The notes under the pieces are model-generated. The model ran no database searches. It was not told where the DNA came from and worked only from the letters and a program-made list of their open reading frames with translations. Positions 8,542-17,710 of a stretch of 64,000 nucleotides of DNA are shown here, in pieces. Source of the DNA: Bacteroidales bacterium (GTDB lineage: Bacteria; Bacteroidota; Bacteroidia; Bacteroidales; JAAYJT01); the NCBI GenBank assembly GCA_014860575.1, contig JACZJK010000005.1:124001-188000 (forward strand), in the 5' to 3' direction. How positions within the stretch are numbered: the stretch's first letter is position 1; each line of letters starts with the position of its first letter. A program made the translations under genes and the position numbers.

Positions 8542-9183
8542 TTACGCTTTCACAAAAGGATTCCCCGATTTTTCTTCACCAATGGTTGTGGCAGGCCCAT
8601 GCCCCGGATGCACAACATAATCATCAGGCAGGGTATATAGTTTTTCTTTGATGCTTTCTTCCAGCAGATCGAAATCCCCTGTTGGTAAATCGGTACGTCC
8701 TACACTTCCATTAAAGAGTACATCGCCTGAGATTACGAACCGGTCTTCATGGTTCACAAGGCAAACAGAACCATCAACATGACCGGGAGTATAAAGAATC
8801 TCGAGATTGGAATTTCCAAACCTGAATATTTTTCCGTCCTCCAGATATTTTTCGGGCAAAGCCAATTCACTGACCCGCAAACCAAACATGACCCCATGCT
8901 CCGGCGCCGATTCAAGAAACACCTCTGCCGCCCTGTGAATTTGTGGCTTTAAGCCATAGGTGAGGGTAACAAAATTGTTTCCAAGAATATGATCAATATG
9001 CGTATGCGTGTTGATCAGCGCCACAGGTTTCAGGTTGTTGTCTTTTATGTAACCGGAGAGTTCTTTCTCTTCGACAGTAGTGTAACAGCCGGGGTCAATA
9101 ATAATGCATTCGCCGGTGTTGTCGTGCAGTATATAGGTGTTTTCCTGGAAAGGATTGAATGTAAAAACTTTGATACGGATCAT
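8542..9183 (-). CDS. metallo-beta-lactamase-fold hydrolase (glyoxalase II-like)
   Basis: 213-residue MBL-fold enzyme. It carries the metal-binding signature THTHIDHILG (HxHxDH) near residue 59, then YTPGHVDGSVCLVNH, FISGDVLF-like VISGDVLFNGSVGRTDLP and VHPGHGPATTIGEE. The arrangement resembles short glyoxalase II-like hydrolases that act on thioesters; the real substrate is unknown. It starts close to, and divergent from, the large TolB/Omp85-like gene. Confidence 0.9.
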   Translation of the reverse strand: MIRIKVFTFNPFQENTYILHDNTGECIIIDPGCYTTVEEKELSGYIKDNNLKPVALINTHTHIDHILGNNFVTLTYGLKPQIHRAAEVFLESAPEHGVMFGLRVSELALPEKYLEDGKIFRFGNSNLEILYTPGHVDGSVCLVNHEDRFVISGDVLFNGSVGRTDLPTGDFDLLEESIKEKLYTLPDDYVVHPGHGPATTIGEEKSGNPFVKA

Positions 9184-9285
9184 ACGTTATAATTTAATTG
9201 CAATATGGGTTGCCTGCAAAAATACAATAAGCCGGAAAACCCCGTTAAAAGAATATATAGTAATTTAGCTGTTCATCTTTTAAAC

Positions 9286-12200
9286 ATGGCGGTACAAAAG
9301 AACTTCAGGAGATTTTTAATCAGGTCAGCGATATCAGCAGCCTTTGCATTCGTATTGCTTCCGTTGACTGTACCTGCCCAGTTCTATTATGGTTCGCAAC
9401 AAAATTTTGGGCGTAGCCGCGTTAGCTTTTCCGACTTTTTGTGGACGTATTACCGTTTCGAAGATTTTGACACCTATTTTTATTTGAATGGTGAACACCT
9501 GGCGGCTTACACGGCTTATATCGCACAAACAGAAATCCCTCAAATTGCCGGGATGCTTGAAACATCTTTGCAGGATAAGCTTCAGTTTGTGATCTTTAAC
9601 CGCCTCAGCGATGTGCGGCAAAGCAATATCGGTTTGCAAAATGAGACACAATACAACTATAATACGGGCGGAATAACCCATATTGTCGGTCGGCGTATCT
9701 TCCTTTATTTCGAAGGGAACTACAATGATTTTGACCGCCAGATCCGGGCCGGAATCGCGCATGTGCTGCTTGAACAAGCGCTTTATGGTGGCAGTGTCGG
9801 TAGCCAGATTACGGCTTCAGCAACGCAACGGCTTCCCGAATGGTATCTCAATGGCCTTGTTTCCTATATTGCTGAACCCTGGAGCGTGGAAACAGATAAT
9901 ATCGTGCGCAATGCTTTTCTTACCAACCGATACAAAAGGTTTAACCATCTTCAGGGTGAAGATGCGATGTATGCCGGTCATACAATCTGGAAGTACATTG
10001 CCGACAAATATGGGGAATCAGTGCTTTCTAATCTTGTTTATATGACCCGGCTAGGCCGGAGCCTAGATAACAGCCTGGTGTATATTCTTGGAATTTCTTT
10101 CAAAACCTTGCTGAAAGAATGGGAAAGCCATTACCGCGCATTATACGAACCATACAAAGAATCATTGCCGGTTGCTGAGCAAACAATCAGGTTAAAAAAC
10201 CGCAAAGGCGAAGTTTATCAAAACCTTCGGCTCAACCCTGACGGGCGGCACGCTGCCTATGTTTCAAATCATGTTGGCCGGTACAAAGTAATTATTCATG
10301 ACCTTATTACAAAAAAATCACGGGTTGTATTGCATGGTGGGCATCGGCTCGAAGAGGTCACAGATTATTCCTATCCTTTGCTTGCCTGGAATCCTGGTGG
10401 TGAACTACTCGCCATTATCACGGAAGACAAAGGGCTTGTAAACCTGTTTTTTTATAACCTCAGCGAAAAGGACAGAACCCAGCAATACATGTTTAATTTC
10501 GATAAAGTCCTCGATTTTAGCTATTCCAATGATGGATTTCACTTTGTTTTGTCTGGCGTTCAGAAAGGCAGAACAAACATTTATCGCTACCACATACCGT
10601 CAAATTCATTTGAGCAAATTACTGATGGAACCTACGACGACCTTTCGCCTGCTTTTGTTAATAATTCAGAGCAAATCATTTTCAGCTCAAACCGTCCGCT
10701 TGACTCACTGAACACCACGACTGCAATAACTTTTAAATCCACTCCGGACAACTACAGCCTTTTTCTTTACGATTATGGGAAGCGCGGTAAATATCTTAGA
10801 AGCCTGATAGATGACCCTTTGTCGAACCAAACAAACGCCTTGGGTTATACAAAAGGCCATTTTTCATACCTGAGCGACGAGAATGGATTGGTCAACCGCT
10901 ATATTGGCCGCTTTGATAGTATCATTGCTTATGTTGACACCACTACGCATTACCGATATTTTGTTGAAAACATGGCAGTTACTGATTATCCCGGAAGTAT
11001 TGTATTCTATGATATCAGTCAAAGAACCAACCGGCTCGGAGAAATCGTTTACCACCAGGGTAAGTATTTCCTGAGGATCGAGACTTTAAAAGATCCGTCA
11101 GAAATAGCGCCCGCCAACCCTCAACCTACTCCTTATATAACTGGTTTAATGCTTTCAAGAGGTATTGCAATAAATAAAGATGGTGTAGTTGAAAAACAAG
11201 AAATTAAAAAGCAAAAACGCTTTCGAAACGTAATTTCCGGTGATATATCGCAGGACAACAGAATACAGGAAAGCGAAATAAACCTTGCACCACCCGGCGA
11301 TTCCATTCCCGCAGTCATAATCCCACAAAGGCTTGAGACAGTAATTGGCGGGGAAGAAGAAGCATTCATCATTCCCAAGCGCTTGAATTACAACGTGGAG
11401 TATTTTATTGATAAAATGGTAAATCAGGTTGATTTTACCTATCTGGCAGCTACATATCAACCCTACTCAGGAGGGCGCAGCCCCTTGTTTCTTAGTCCCG
11501 GCCTGAATGCCTTTTTTAGTGTTTCGCTAACCGATCTGCTTGAAGATTACAGGATTGTTGGCGGGGTTCGGTTAAACTCCAATTTTGTGAACAATGAATA
11601 CGTACTCAGCTTTAGTAATCATAAAAACAGGCTCAACAAGGAGTATGTTTTTTACCGCCAATCGCTCGATGAATACCGCGAATCCTTAACAATCCGTAAC
11701 CGGTATTTTTTGATCCGCCATCGCATTCATGAATTCCATTATATATTAACCTGGCCTTTCAACCGTGTATTCAGTGTAAAAGGAAGTCTGATTTATAAGC
11801 ATGATAAAGCGGTTCATCTTGCTACTGACCAGCTTAGCCTGCAGCAAGATGATAGAACAAGGAACTGGGGAGGGCTCAAAGCAGAATTTATCTACGACGA
11901 TAGCCGCTCTTTAGGCACCAACCTTTATCAGGGCACAAGGGCAAAGCTGTTTGGTGAATATTACCAGGGGATCACACAGGATAAGAATAACATGGTTGTG
12001 CTTGGAATTGATATCCGTCATTATTTGCCGGTACACCGGAATTTTATCTGGGCAAACCGTTTTGCTGCCAGCACTTCGTTTGGCAACAATTTGCTCATTT
12101 ATTATTTGGGCGGTGTTGATAACTGGCTCATCCCTAAGTTTAACCAGGGTATGTCAGTTGACAACACCAAGAATTACGCATACCAAACCCTGGCCACTAA

Positions 12201-12594
12201 TTTGCGTGGATTTACACAGAATATCAGGAACGGGAATAGCTTTTTTGTGCTGAATACCGAATTGCGCCTTCCTGTTTTTCGCTATTTTCTGAATCGTCCG
12301 ATCCGATCACAGTTTCTCAACGATTTTCAACTGGTTGGATTTGCAGATGCAGGAACGGCGTGGACAGGCCTGCATCCACTTGCACCGGAAAACCACCTTT
12401 TCAGAAAATACTTTCAGCAGGGCCCCGTAAGCGGTTATATCGAGATGCAGAAAGAACCAATGGTAGCAGGTATTGGCGGCGGAGCAAGAACGACGATACT
12501 CGGCTATTTTGTAAGGGCTGATGTTGCCTGGGGTTTTGAAGACCAAAAACTAAACAAGCCTATATTCTATATCTCTTTCGGAACCGATTTTTAG
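9286..12594 (+). CDS. large exported protein: MA-peptidase-like region, TolB-like propeller and Omp85-type barrel
   Basis: Start set at MAVQKNFRRF (1102 residues), which gives a clean signal peptide ending ...TVPAQ; the frame opens 27 codons earlier. Residues about 30-300 resemble a peptidase-MA/gluzincin fold, but the usual HExxH helix reads GIAHVLLEQAL, so it is probably inactive. Residues about 310-620 carry TolB/WD40-like blades (for example AAYVSNHVGRYKVIIHDL and QIIFSSNRPLDSL). The last 350 residues form a beta-barrel of the surface-antigen (Omp85/BamA) type, ending GIGGGARTTILGYFVRADV...ISFGTDF with a terminal Phe. The protein is expected in the outer membrane; its role is unknown. Confidence 0.85.
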   Translation: MAVQKNFRRFLIRSAISAAFAFVLLPLTVPAQFYYGSQQNFGRSRVSFSDFLWTYYRFEDFDTYFYLNGEHLAAYTAYIAQTEIPQIAGMLETSLQDKLQFVIFNRLSDVRQSNIGLQNETQYNYNTGGITHIVGRRIFLYFEGNYNDFDRQIRAGIAHVLLEQALYGGSVGSQITASATQRLPEWYLNGLVSYIAEPWSVETDNIVRNAFLTNRYKRFNHLQGEDAMYAGHTIWKYIADKYGESVLSNLVYMTRLGRSLDNSLVYILGISFKTLLKEWESHYRALYEPYKESLPVAEQTIRLKNRKGEVYQNLRLNPDGRHAAYVSNHVGRYKVIIHDLITKKSRVVLHGGHRLEEVTDYSYPLLAWNPGGELLAIITEDKGLVNLFFYNLSEKDRTQQYMFNFDKVLDFSYSNDGFHFVLSGVQKGRTNIYRYHIPSNSFEQITDGTYDDLSPAFVNNSEQIIFSSNRPLDSLNTTTAITFKSTPDNYSLFLYDYGKRGKYLRSLIDDPLSNQTNALGYTKGHFSYLSDENGLVNRYIGRFDSIIAYVDTTTHYRYFVENMAVTDYPGSIVFYDISQRTNRLGEIVYHQGKYFLRIETLKDPSEIAPANPQPTPYITGLMLSRGIAINKDGVVEKQEIKKQKRFRNVISGDISQDNRIQESEINLAPPGDSIPAVIIPQRLETVIGGEEEAFIIPKRLNYNVEYFIDKMVNQVDFTYLAATYQPYSGGRSPLFLSPGLNAFFSVSLTDLLEDYRIVGGVRLNSNFVNNEYVLSFSNHKNRLNKEYVFYRQSLDEYRESLTIRNRYFLIRHRIHEFHYILTWPFNRVFSVKGSLIYKHDKAVHLATDQLSLQQDDRTRNWGGLKAEFIYDDSRSLGTNLYQGTRAKLFGEYYQGITQDKNNMVVLGIDIRHYLPVHRNFIWANRFAASTSFGNNLLIYYLGGVDNWLIPKFNQGMSVDNTKNYAYQTLATNLRGFTQNIRNGNSFFVLNTELRLPVFRYFLNRPIRSQFLNDFQLVGFADAGTAWTGLHPLAPENHLFRKYFQQGPVSGYIEMQKEPMVAGIGGGARTTILGYFVRADVAWGFEDQKLNKPIFYISFGTDF

Positions 12595-12605
12595 CACTCT
12601 CATCC

Positions 12606-12674
12606 CCAAACCTAAACCTCTAAACCTCTAAACCACCTAAACTTCCTAAACCTCCTAAACCTCCTAAACCTCCA
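12606..12674. repeat. CTAAACCTC degenerate tandem repeat
   Basis: About eight imperfect copies of a 7-10 bp unit (CCTAAACCTC, CTAAACCAC, CTAAACTTC) fill the gap between the barrel gene and the TauE-like gene. Confidence 0.85.
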
Positions 12675-12694
12675 ATCCATAAAACTCCTGACTC

Positions 12695-13066
12695 ATGACT
12701 TTATCAACATTGTTATTGTTAATAGCTATCGGATTGATTGCCGGAATGTTCAGCGGAATGGTGGGGCTTGGCGGAGCTATTGTTATCATTCCCGCCCTGG
12801 TTTTGCTTATCGGCATGAGCCAGCATCAGGCACAAGGTACAAGCATTGCGGTCATGCTGCCGCCCATTGGTATACTGGCGGCCTATAATTACTATAAAGC
12901 CGGCCACCTAAACCTGAAATTCGCTCTGATCATTGCAGCCGCATTCGTAATTGGAGCCTACCTGGGTTCGGACATTGCCCTCCGGATACCGGCTCAGACC
13001 ATGAGAAAGGGATTTGGATTTGTTTTAGCCGGAATGGCTGGTTATATGATATTTGGCAAGAGTTAA
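12695..13066 (+). CDS. short TauE/SafE-family membrane permease
   Basis: 123-residue membrane protein with a TauE/SafE motif at the N-terminus (IGLIAGMFSGMVGLGGAIVI) and about four TM helices. Full-length TauE/SafE anion exporters have about 250 residues and two repeats, so this is a half-length form that may dimerise. Such short forms are common, so this is not necessarily a truncation. The substrate (sulfite, sulfoacetate or other anion) is not predictable. Confidence 0.88.
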   Translation: MTLSTLLLLIAIGLIAGMFSGMVGLGGAIVIIPALVLLIGMSQHQAQGTSIAVMLPPIGILAAYNYYKAGHLNLKFALIIAAAFVIGAYLGSDIALRIPAQTMRKGFGFVLAGMAGYMIFGKS

Positions 13067-13336
13067 AATGAAGTCATTTATTTATATGTTGTAAATCAAT
13101 GTTTTGTTTGGTTTGTAAACATTTCTTACACAAGAATTACCTCCGTTTTTTATAAAAAAAATTATCAAACAGGCTAAAATTTTATAATCAATCCTTTACG
13201 CCCTACTTGATAGCGATTGTTAATAAAGTTTTTTGATCCGGCTTGACTGAACATCGTATCTTGCTAATCCCAAAACCTTCCCTATGAATTTGTCGTAAAT
13301 AATTAGCATCCTGATAGTTACGCGATAATTGAAAAG

Positions 13337-16069
13337 ATGGTTATGAGAAAGTTAAAAAGTAGTGCGTTGGAAACCAACTTGTTTGAAATTATGAATAAAG
13401 AAATTGATGAAGTGAAAGAACCTGGTTTATTCAGCCAGATTCAGGAACAGCGAAAGAGGCCAAATATTTTAGAAGAAGCTCCGGCATTAGAAGCCGAAGA
13501 ATTAGTTAAAGAAACAACTATGCAGGAACCCGGTGCAGAGAATTTGCAGGTTTATCCTTACGAAGAAGCCATGAAAGCGGCGGCAGTTTATTTTAAAGGC
13601 GATACCCTGGCAGCCAACGTCTGGGTGAATAAATACGCGTTGAAGGACAGCGATGGAAATATCTACGAGCTAACACCTGACGATATGCACCGCAGGCTCG
13701 CAAGGGAAATCGCACGTATTGAGAGCAAATATCCTGATCCCCTTTCGGAAGAAGAGGTGTACGCAGTGCTCAGGGATTTTAAATACATTGTTCCACAAGG
13801 CAGTCCGATGGCCGGAATAGGGAATAATTTTCAGGCATCATCGCTTTCAAATTGCTTTGTGATCGGTGGCGATGAAAAGGGCGATTCATACGGAGCCATC
13901 ATGAAAGTTGACCAGGAACAGGTTCAACTGATGAAGCGTCGTGGCGGGGTCGGGCACGATCTTTCACACATACGGCCTGCAGGCAGCCCGGTAAAAAACA
14001 GCGCTTTAACCTCCACAGGAATCGTTCCTTTCATGGAGCGCTATTCGAACTCAACACGTGAAGTGGCACAAGATGGCCGCCGTGGAGCCTTGATGCTTAC
14101 TATCTCAATAAAACACCCTGATTCAGGTAATTTTATTGATGCCAAAATGGAACAGGGCAAAGTAACCGGCGCCAATGTTTCGGTTCGCATCAATGATGAG
14201 TTTATGCAGGCTGTGATCAACGACACTAAATATACCCAACAGTTTCCTATTGATTCAGATAAACCGGTGTTTACCAGAGAAATTGACGCGAAGGTTCTTT
14301 GGGAAAAAATCACCCACAATGCCTGGCAATCGGCAGAACCTGGCGTACTCTTCTGGGATACAATAGCGAGGGAATCAGTGCCCGATTGTTATGCTGATCT
14401 GGGTTTTAAAACCCTTTCAACCAACCCCTGCGGTGAGATCCCGCTGTGTCCGTACGATAGCTGCCGCTTGCTGGCCATCAATCTTTACAGCTACGTAGAC
14501 AACCCGTTTACCGAAAATGCAAGCTTTAACTCCGATCTGTTTACAAAGCATTCAAGGCTCGCACTTCGCATAATGGATGATATCATTGATCTTGAATCAG
14601 AAAAAATTGAAGGGATTTTAAATAAGATCAATTCCGACCCGGAAGATGGAGACACCAAATTCGTTGAAAAGCGCTTGTGGGAAAAGATTCGTGAAAAGAC
14701 GCTAAAGGGCCGTCGTACAGGAATTGGCATCACCGCCGAAGGCGATATGCTGGCTGCCCTTGGAACCCGTTACGGCTCGGAAGATGCCATTAATTTTTCA
14801 GTTGAGGTTCATAAATTGCTGGCTACCGAAGTTTACCGCTCTTCTGTTGACCTGGCCAAAGAGCGTGGGGCTTTTCCGATTTTTAGTTATGAACGCGAGA
14901 AAGATAACCCTTTTGTTCAACGAATCGCCGAAGCTGCACCCGATGTAATAGAAGACATGAAGAAGTATGGCCGCCGCAACATTGCCATGCTTACCATTGC
15001 GCCAACCGGCAGCGTCAGTATCTGCACCCAAACCACTTCCGGTATCGAACCGGTTTTCCTGGTTTCATACAAGCGCAGAAGAAAGGTAAACCCCAACGAC
15101 AAAAATGTTAACGTCACTTTTGTTGATGAAATTGGTGATTCATGGGAAGAATACAATGTTTTTCACCCTCGTTTTATTGATTGGCTCAAGGTTAAAGGTT
15201 TCGACCCTGACGAAGTAAAAAAATTCGATGAAGGTCAATTACAGGTTCTCATTGACAAATCGCCCTATTTCCAGGCAACATCCAACGATATTGACTGGGT
15301 AAGCAAGGTTCGCATGCAAGGTGCGATCCAAAAATGGGTTGACCACTCCATCAGCGTTACCGTCAATCTGCCGAAAGAAGCAACTGAAGAACTTGTTCGG
15401 GAAGTGTATAAAACAGCCTGGGAAAGTGGCTGCAAAGGCATGACTATTTATCGCGAAGGTTCGCGTTCAGGGGTGTTGGTGAGTAACGATAAAAACAAGG
15501 AAGATCTCCAGGATTTCCAGGAAACCAAAGCACCGCCAAGACCAAAAAATCTTGAAGCTGAAGTAGTGAGGTTCCAGAACTCTCATGAAAAATGGATTGC
15601 CGTGGTTGGTGTGCTTAATGGCCGCCCTTACGAAGTCTTTACCGGCCGGGCCGAAGAATTTTACCTGCCGGCATGGGTTGCAAAAGGATGGGTAATTAAA
15701 AACCGCAACGAAAAAGGTGAGAGCCGCTATGATTTCCAGTTCGAAGATAAATACGGATATAAAGTCACCATCGAAGGATTATCGCGTTCTTTTGATAAGG
15801 AATTCTGGAACTACGCCAAGCTTATAAGTGGAATTCTCAGGCATGGTATGCCTTTGCAATACGTTGTGAACCTGGTAGAAAAACTCAGTTTTGCCGAGGA
15901 CAATATTAATACATGGAAGAACGGTGTTGTAAGGGGCCTCAAGAAATTTATCCCCGACGGAACCATTGCCGGCCGGCGTAAATGCCCCGAATGTGGTGAA
16001 GAAGGCGGGCTAATTTATAAGGAAGGCTGCATTTCCTGCACACATTGCGGGTACTCGAAATGTGGTTGA
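13337..16069 (+). CDS. nrdJ: adenosylcobalamin-dependent (class II) ribonucleotide reductase
   Basis: 910-residue enzyme reducing ribonucleotides to deoxyribonucleotides using coenzyme B12. Visible signatures are SNCFVIG (Cys173, one of the redox cysteines), GGVGHDLSHIRPAGSPV, NPCGEIPL (Cys365, thiyl-radical cysteine region), TIAPTGSVS and CKGMTIYREGSRSGVL. The C-terminus ends in a zinc-ribbon-like CPECG...CISCTHCGYSKCG, typical of this subgroup. The first 70 residues are acidic and not conserved. The 270 bp upstream contain no recognisable B12-box riboswitch or NrdR box that I could identify by eye. The gene works without a small subunit and independently of oxygen. Confidence 0.96.
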   Translation: MVMRKLKSSALETNLFEIMNKEIDEVKEPGLFSQIQEQRKRPNILEEAPALEAEELVKETTMQEPGAENLQVYPYEEAMKAAAVYFKGDTLAANVWVNKYALKDSDGNIYELTPDDMHRRLAREIARIESKYPDPLSEEEVYAVLRDFKYIVPQGSPMAGIGNNFQASSLSNCFVIGGDEKGDSYGAIMKVDQEQVQLMKRRGGVGHDLSHIRPAGSPVKNSALTSTGIVPFMERYSNSTREVAQDGRRGALMLTISIKHPDSGNFIDAKMEQGKVTGANVSVRINDEFMQAVINDTKYTQQFPIDSDKPVFTREIDAKVLWEKITHNAWQSAEPGVLFWDTIARESVPDCYADLGFKTLSTNPCGEIPLCPYDSCRLLAINLYSYVDNPFTENASFNSDLFTKHSRLALRIMDDIIDLESEKIEGILNKINSDPEDGDTKFVEKRLWEKIREKTLKGRRTGIGITAEGDMLAALGTRYGSEDAINFSVEVHKLLATEVYRSSVDLAKERGAFPIFSYEREKDNPFVQRIAEAAPDVIEDMKKYGRRNIAMLTIAPTGSVSICTQTTSGIEPVFLVSYKRRRKVNPNDKNVNVTFVDEIGDSWEEYNVFHPRFIDWLKVKGFDPDEVKKFDEGQLQVLIDKSPYFQATSNDIDWVSKVRMQGAIQKWVDHSISVTVNLPKEATEELVREVYKTAWESGCKGMTIYREGSRSGVLVSNDKNKEDLQDFQETKAPPRPKNLEAEVVRFQNSHEKWIAVVGVLNGRPYEVFTGRAEEFYLPAWVAKGWVIKNRNEKGESRYDFQFEDKYGYKVTIEGLSRSFDKEFWNYAKLISGILRHGMPLQYVVNLVEKLSFAEDNINTWKNGVVRGLKKFIPDGTIAGRRKCPECGEEGGLIYKEGCISCTHCGYSKCG

Positions 16070-16103
16070 TTTTCCATTGAAGACCTTTTGTTTGTTTGCT
16101 GAA

Positions 16104-16288
16104 CCGATAGTATCGCCATCCAAACCCGATAGTATCGCTCCAAGCGATCCTATCGGTAAAACCCCACGTAGCGATACCATCGCAAGCCAAATCCGATAGT
16201 ATCCGCGGCGGCGGATGCTATCGGTATAACACCAGATAGCGATACCATCGCTGGAAGCGATAGTATCGCTCAAAATGATGCTATCGGT
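16104..16288. repeat. hairpin array of CGATAGTATCG-type palindromes
   Basis: About six related units built on CCGATAGTATCG(C). Three form long imperfect hairpins: 16126-16156, 16193-16224 and 16239-16270, each with a stem of about 14 bp, one mismatch and a 3-4 nt loop. They fill the gap between convergent nrdJ and the next gene. A relic word CCGATAGTAT recurs near 34543. Confidence 0.85.
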
Positions 16289-16295
16289 CTTCTGT

Positions 16296-16700
16296 TTAAA
16301 AGCTTTTCTTATAGACGTTAAATTCCTGGTTATCCCTGAAATGCGTGATTTTGTTGGCAAGGATTATAAAAATTTCCAGATCGTTTTCTTTCAGCCATTG
16401 TATAGCTTCGGGTTTTCTATGGCAGGCATCAGCAAAGATCGCCAGGAAATCAAATTTATGTTTTATCAGCCACTGATAAGCGTCTACCTGTTTGTCTACC
16501 GCCAGATCAAAAGCGGCTAAATGCGGATAATTGTTTTTCATGAGCCATTGTGTTGCCTGCTGGCTTCCCCTAATGGAGCTGGAAAGCGCCGCAAGTTCCG
16601 GATAACCATTATGCAATAGCCAATTAAACAACTCTTCGTTGCCCGAGAATGTTTCGCCAAAGGCGATCAGTATTTTTTCCGGGTAGTTGAGCATACTCAA
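16296..16700 (-). CDS. small protein of four degenerate ~26-residue helical repeats, function unknown
   Basis: 134 residues without signal peptide. The sequence is built from about four units with the pattern AxxWLxxxxxxxLAxxxxA: NEELFNWLLHNGYPELAALS, then QQATQWLMKNNYPHLAAFD, then QVDAYQWLIKHKFDFLAIFA and KPEAIQWLKENDLEIFIILA. Such two-helix repeats suggest an alpha-solenoid binding scaffold. I do not recognise a named family. It lies between the hairpin array and the radical SAM gene, on the same strand as the latter. Confidence 0.7.
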   Translation of the reverse strand: MSMLNYPEKILIAFGETFSGNEELFNWLLHNGYPELAALSSSIRGSQQATQWLMKNNYPHLAAFDLAVDKQVDAYQWLIKHKFDFLAIFADACHRKPEAIQWLKENDLEIFIILANKITHFRDNQEFNVYKKSF

Positions 16701-16726
16701 AAGGCTATTTATTAGCTGAAATCATT

Positions 16727-17509
16727 TTAATAGTAAACTTCAGTTTCAATGCCCATTTCATTTAGCTGTTCTGCAATCCGGTCAAGTTCTTCAGGCGTTA
16801 ATTTTTCGAGCCCTGCAACTGGCGTTGCGCGGTCAATAGGATAGATCATCACCAGTTTTGGTGCAATTTCCCTGATTTGTTCAAGCCATGCCTTAACATG
16901 ATCCTCGCTGCCAGAATCAAAATATTTACCATTGATATTGCCCCGGAGGAAAAGGCTTTGAATGATGAGGTTCCCATTAAACTGTTTTAAATTGCTTACA
17001 ATTTCAGCCAACGATATTTTTCCCAACGGATCATTGATAAGCTGAAGGTATTCATCTGTTCCAGCATCAAGTTTCAGCACATTATTATCAATCTTCAGCA
17101 AAGCGTCCTTAATTTGTGAATCACTCAACGTAGTAGCATTAGAGAGAACAGTGATTTTTGAACCGGGGAAAAACTTATTCCTGAGTGCGATTGTATCGTC
17201 AATAATCAAATCAAATTCGGGATGAAGTGTGGGTTCACCGTTGCCGGCAAACGTGATGTTGTCAGGCTGAATTCCTTTTGCTGCTAATTCTGTGAACCGG
17301 GTTTCCATGGCCTGGCGTATGGCTTCACGCGGATAAAATCCCCCGGCACTTGGTTCGGGGCATTCAGGTGTCAGGCCGCATTCGCAGTAAATGCAATTAA
17401 ATGAACAGACCTTTGTGTTCAAAGGCAAAAGATTGATGCCCAGCGAAACACCGAAACGCCTGCTGCGAACCGGTCCAAAAACAATGTCGTGAAAAAGAAA
17501 GCCAGTCAT
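16727..17509 (-). CDS. radical SAM protein, COG0731 family
   Basis: 260-residue radical SAM enzyme with a [4Fe-4S]/SAM motif CSFNCIYCECG near residue 37, preceded by the family hallmark VFGPVRSRRFGVSLGINLLP. FAGNGEPTLHPEFDLII supplies the SAM-binding Gly-Glu motif. COG0731 proteins are related to wybutosine-synthesis TYW1, but the bacterial function is not established. The start at 17509 is chosen because a TATCTTTG promoter box overlaps the alternative ATG at 17527. Confidence 0.9.
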   Translation of the reverse strand: MTGFLFHDIVFGPVRSRRFGVSLGINLLPLNTKVCSFNCIYCECGLTPECPEPSAGGFYPREAIRQAMETRFTELAAKGIQPDNITFAGNGEPTLHPEFDLIIDDTIALRNKFFPGSKITVLSNATTLSDSQIKDALLKIDNNVLKLDAGTDEYLQLINDPLGKISLAEIVSNLKQFNGNLIIQSLFLRGNINGKYFDSGSEDHVKAWLEQIREIAPKLVMIYPIDRATPVAGLEKLTPEELDRIAEQLNEMGIETEVYY

Positions 17510-17524
17510 AAAGGATGTTTTCCG

Positions 17525-17532
17525 CAAAGATA
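17525..17532 (-). promoter_or_regulatory. -7 box of the COG0731 radical SAM gene
   Basis: The minus strand reads TATCTTTG followed by CGG, a perfect TAnnTTTG match. It overlaps the upstream ATG candidate and so decides the start at 17509. Confidence 0.65.
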
Positions 17533-17695
17533 CAAGATGTTGTTGTGTTCGTTGGAATTTGCTGTCAGGTTTACAAACGAAGGAGCACTCAGAACAAATG
17601 TCTGGGATTTAACTGTTGTGGTTCGCAAAATGCAGGATGAAAAATCATTTATTAAATGAGCAGGTAATTCTTATTAGGTGATAAAAGCTTTTTAT

Positions 17696-17703
17696 TACTT
17701 TTG
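17696..17703 (+). promoter_or_regulatory. -7 box of the polyprenyl synthase gene
   Basis: TACTTTTG ends 7 nt before the ATG at 17711, so the transcript should have almost no 5' leader. Confidence 0.6.
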
Positions 17704-17710
17704 ACCGCTC

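Noticed and set aside
13067-13336. Cobalamin riboswitch upstream of nrdJ
   Set aside because: No recognisable B12 box or conserved helices by eye; the region is A/T-rich without clear structure.
16104-16288. CRISPR array
   Set aside because: The repeated units are palindromic hairpins in alternating orientation, with spacers of varying and very short length, and no cas genes nearby.
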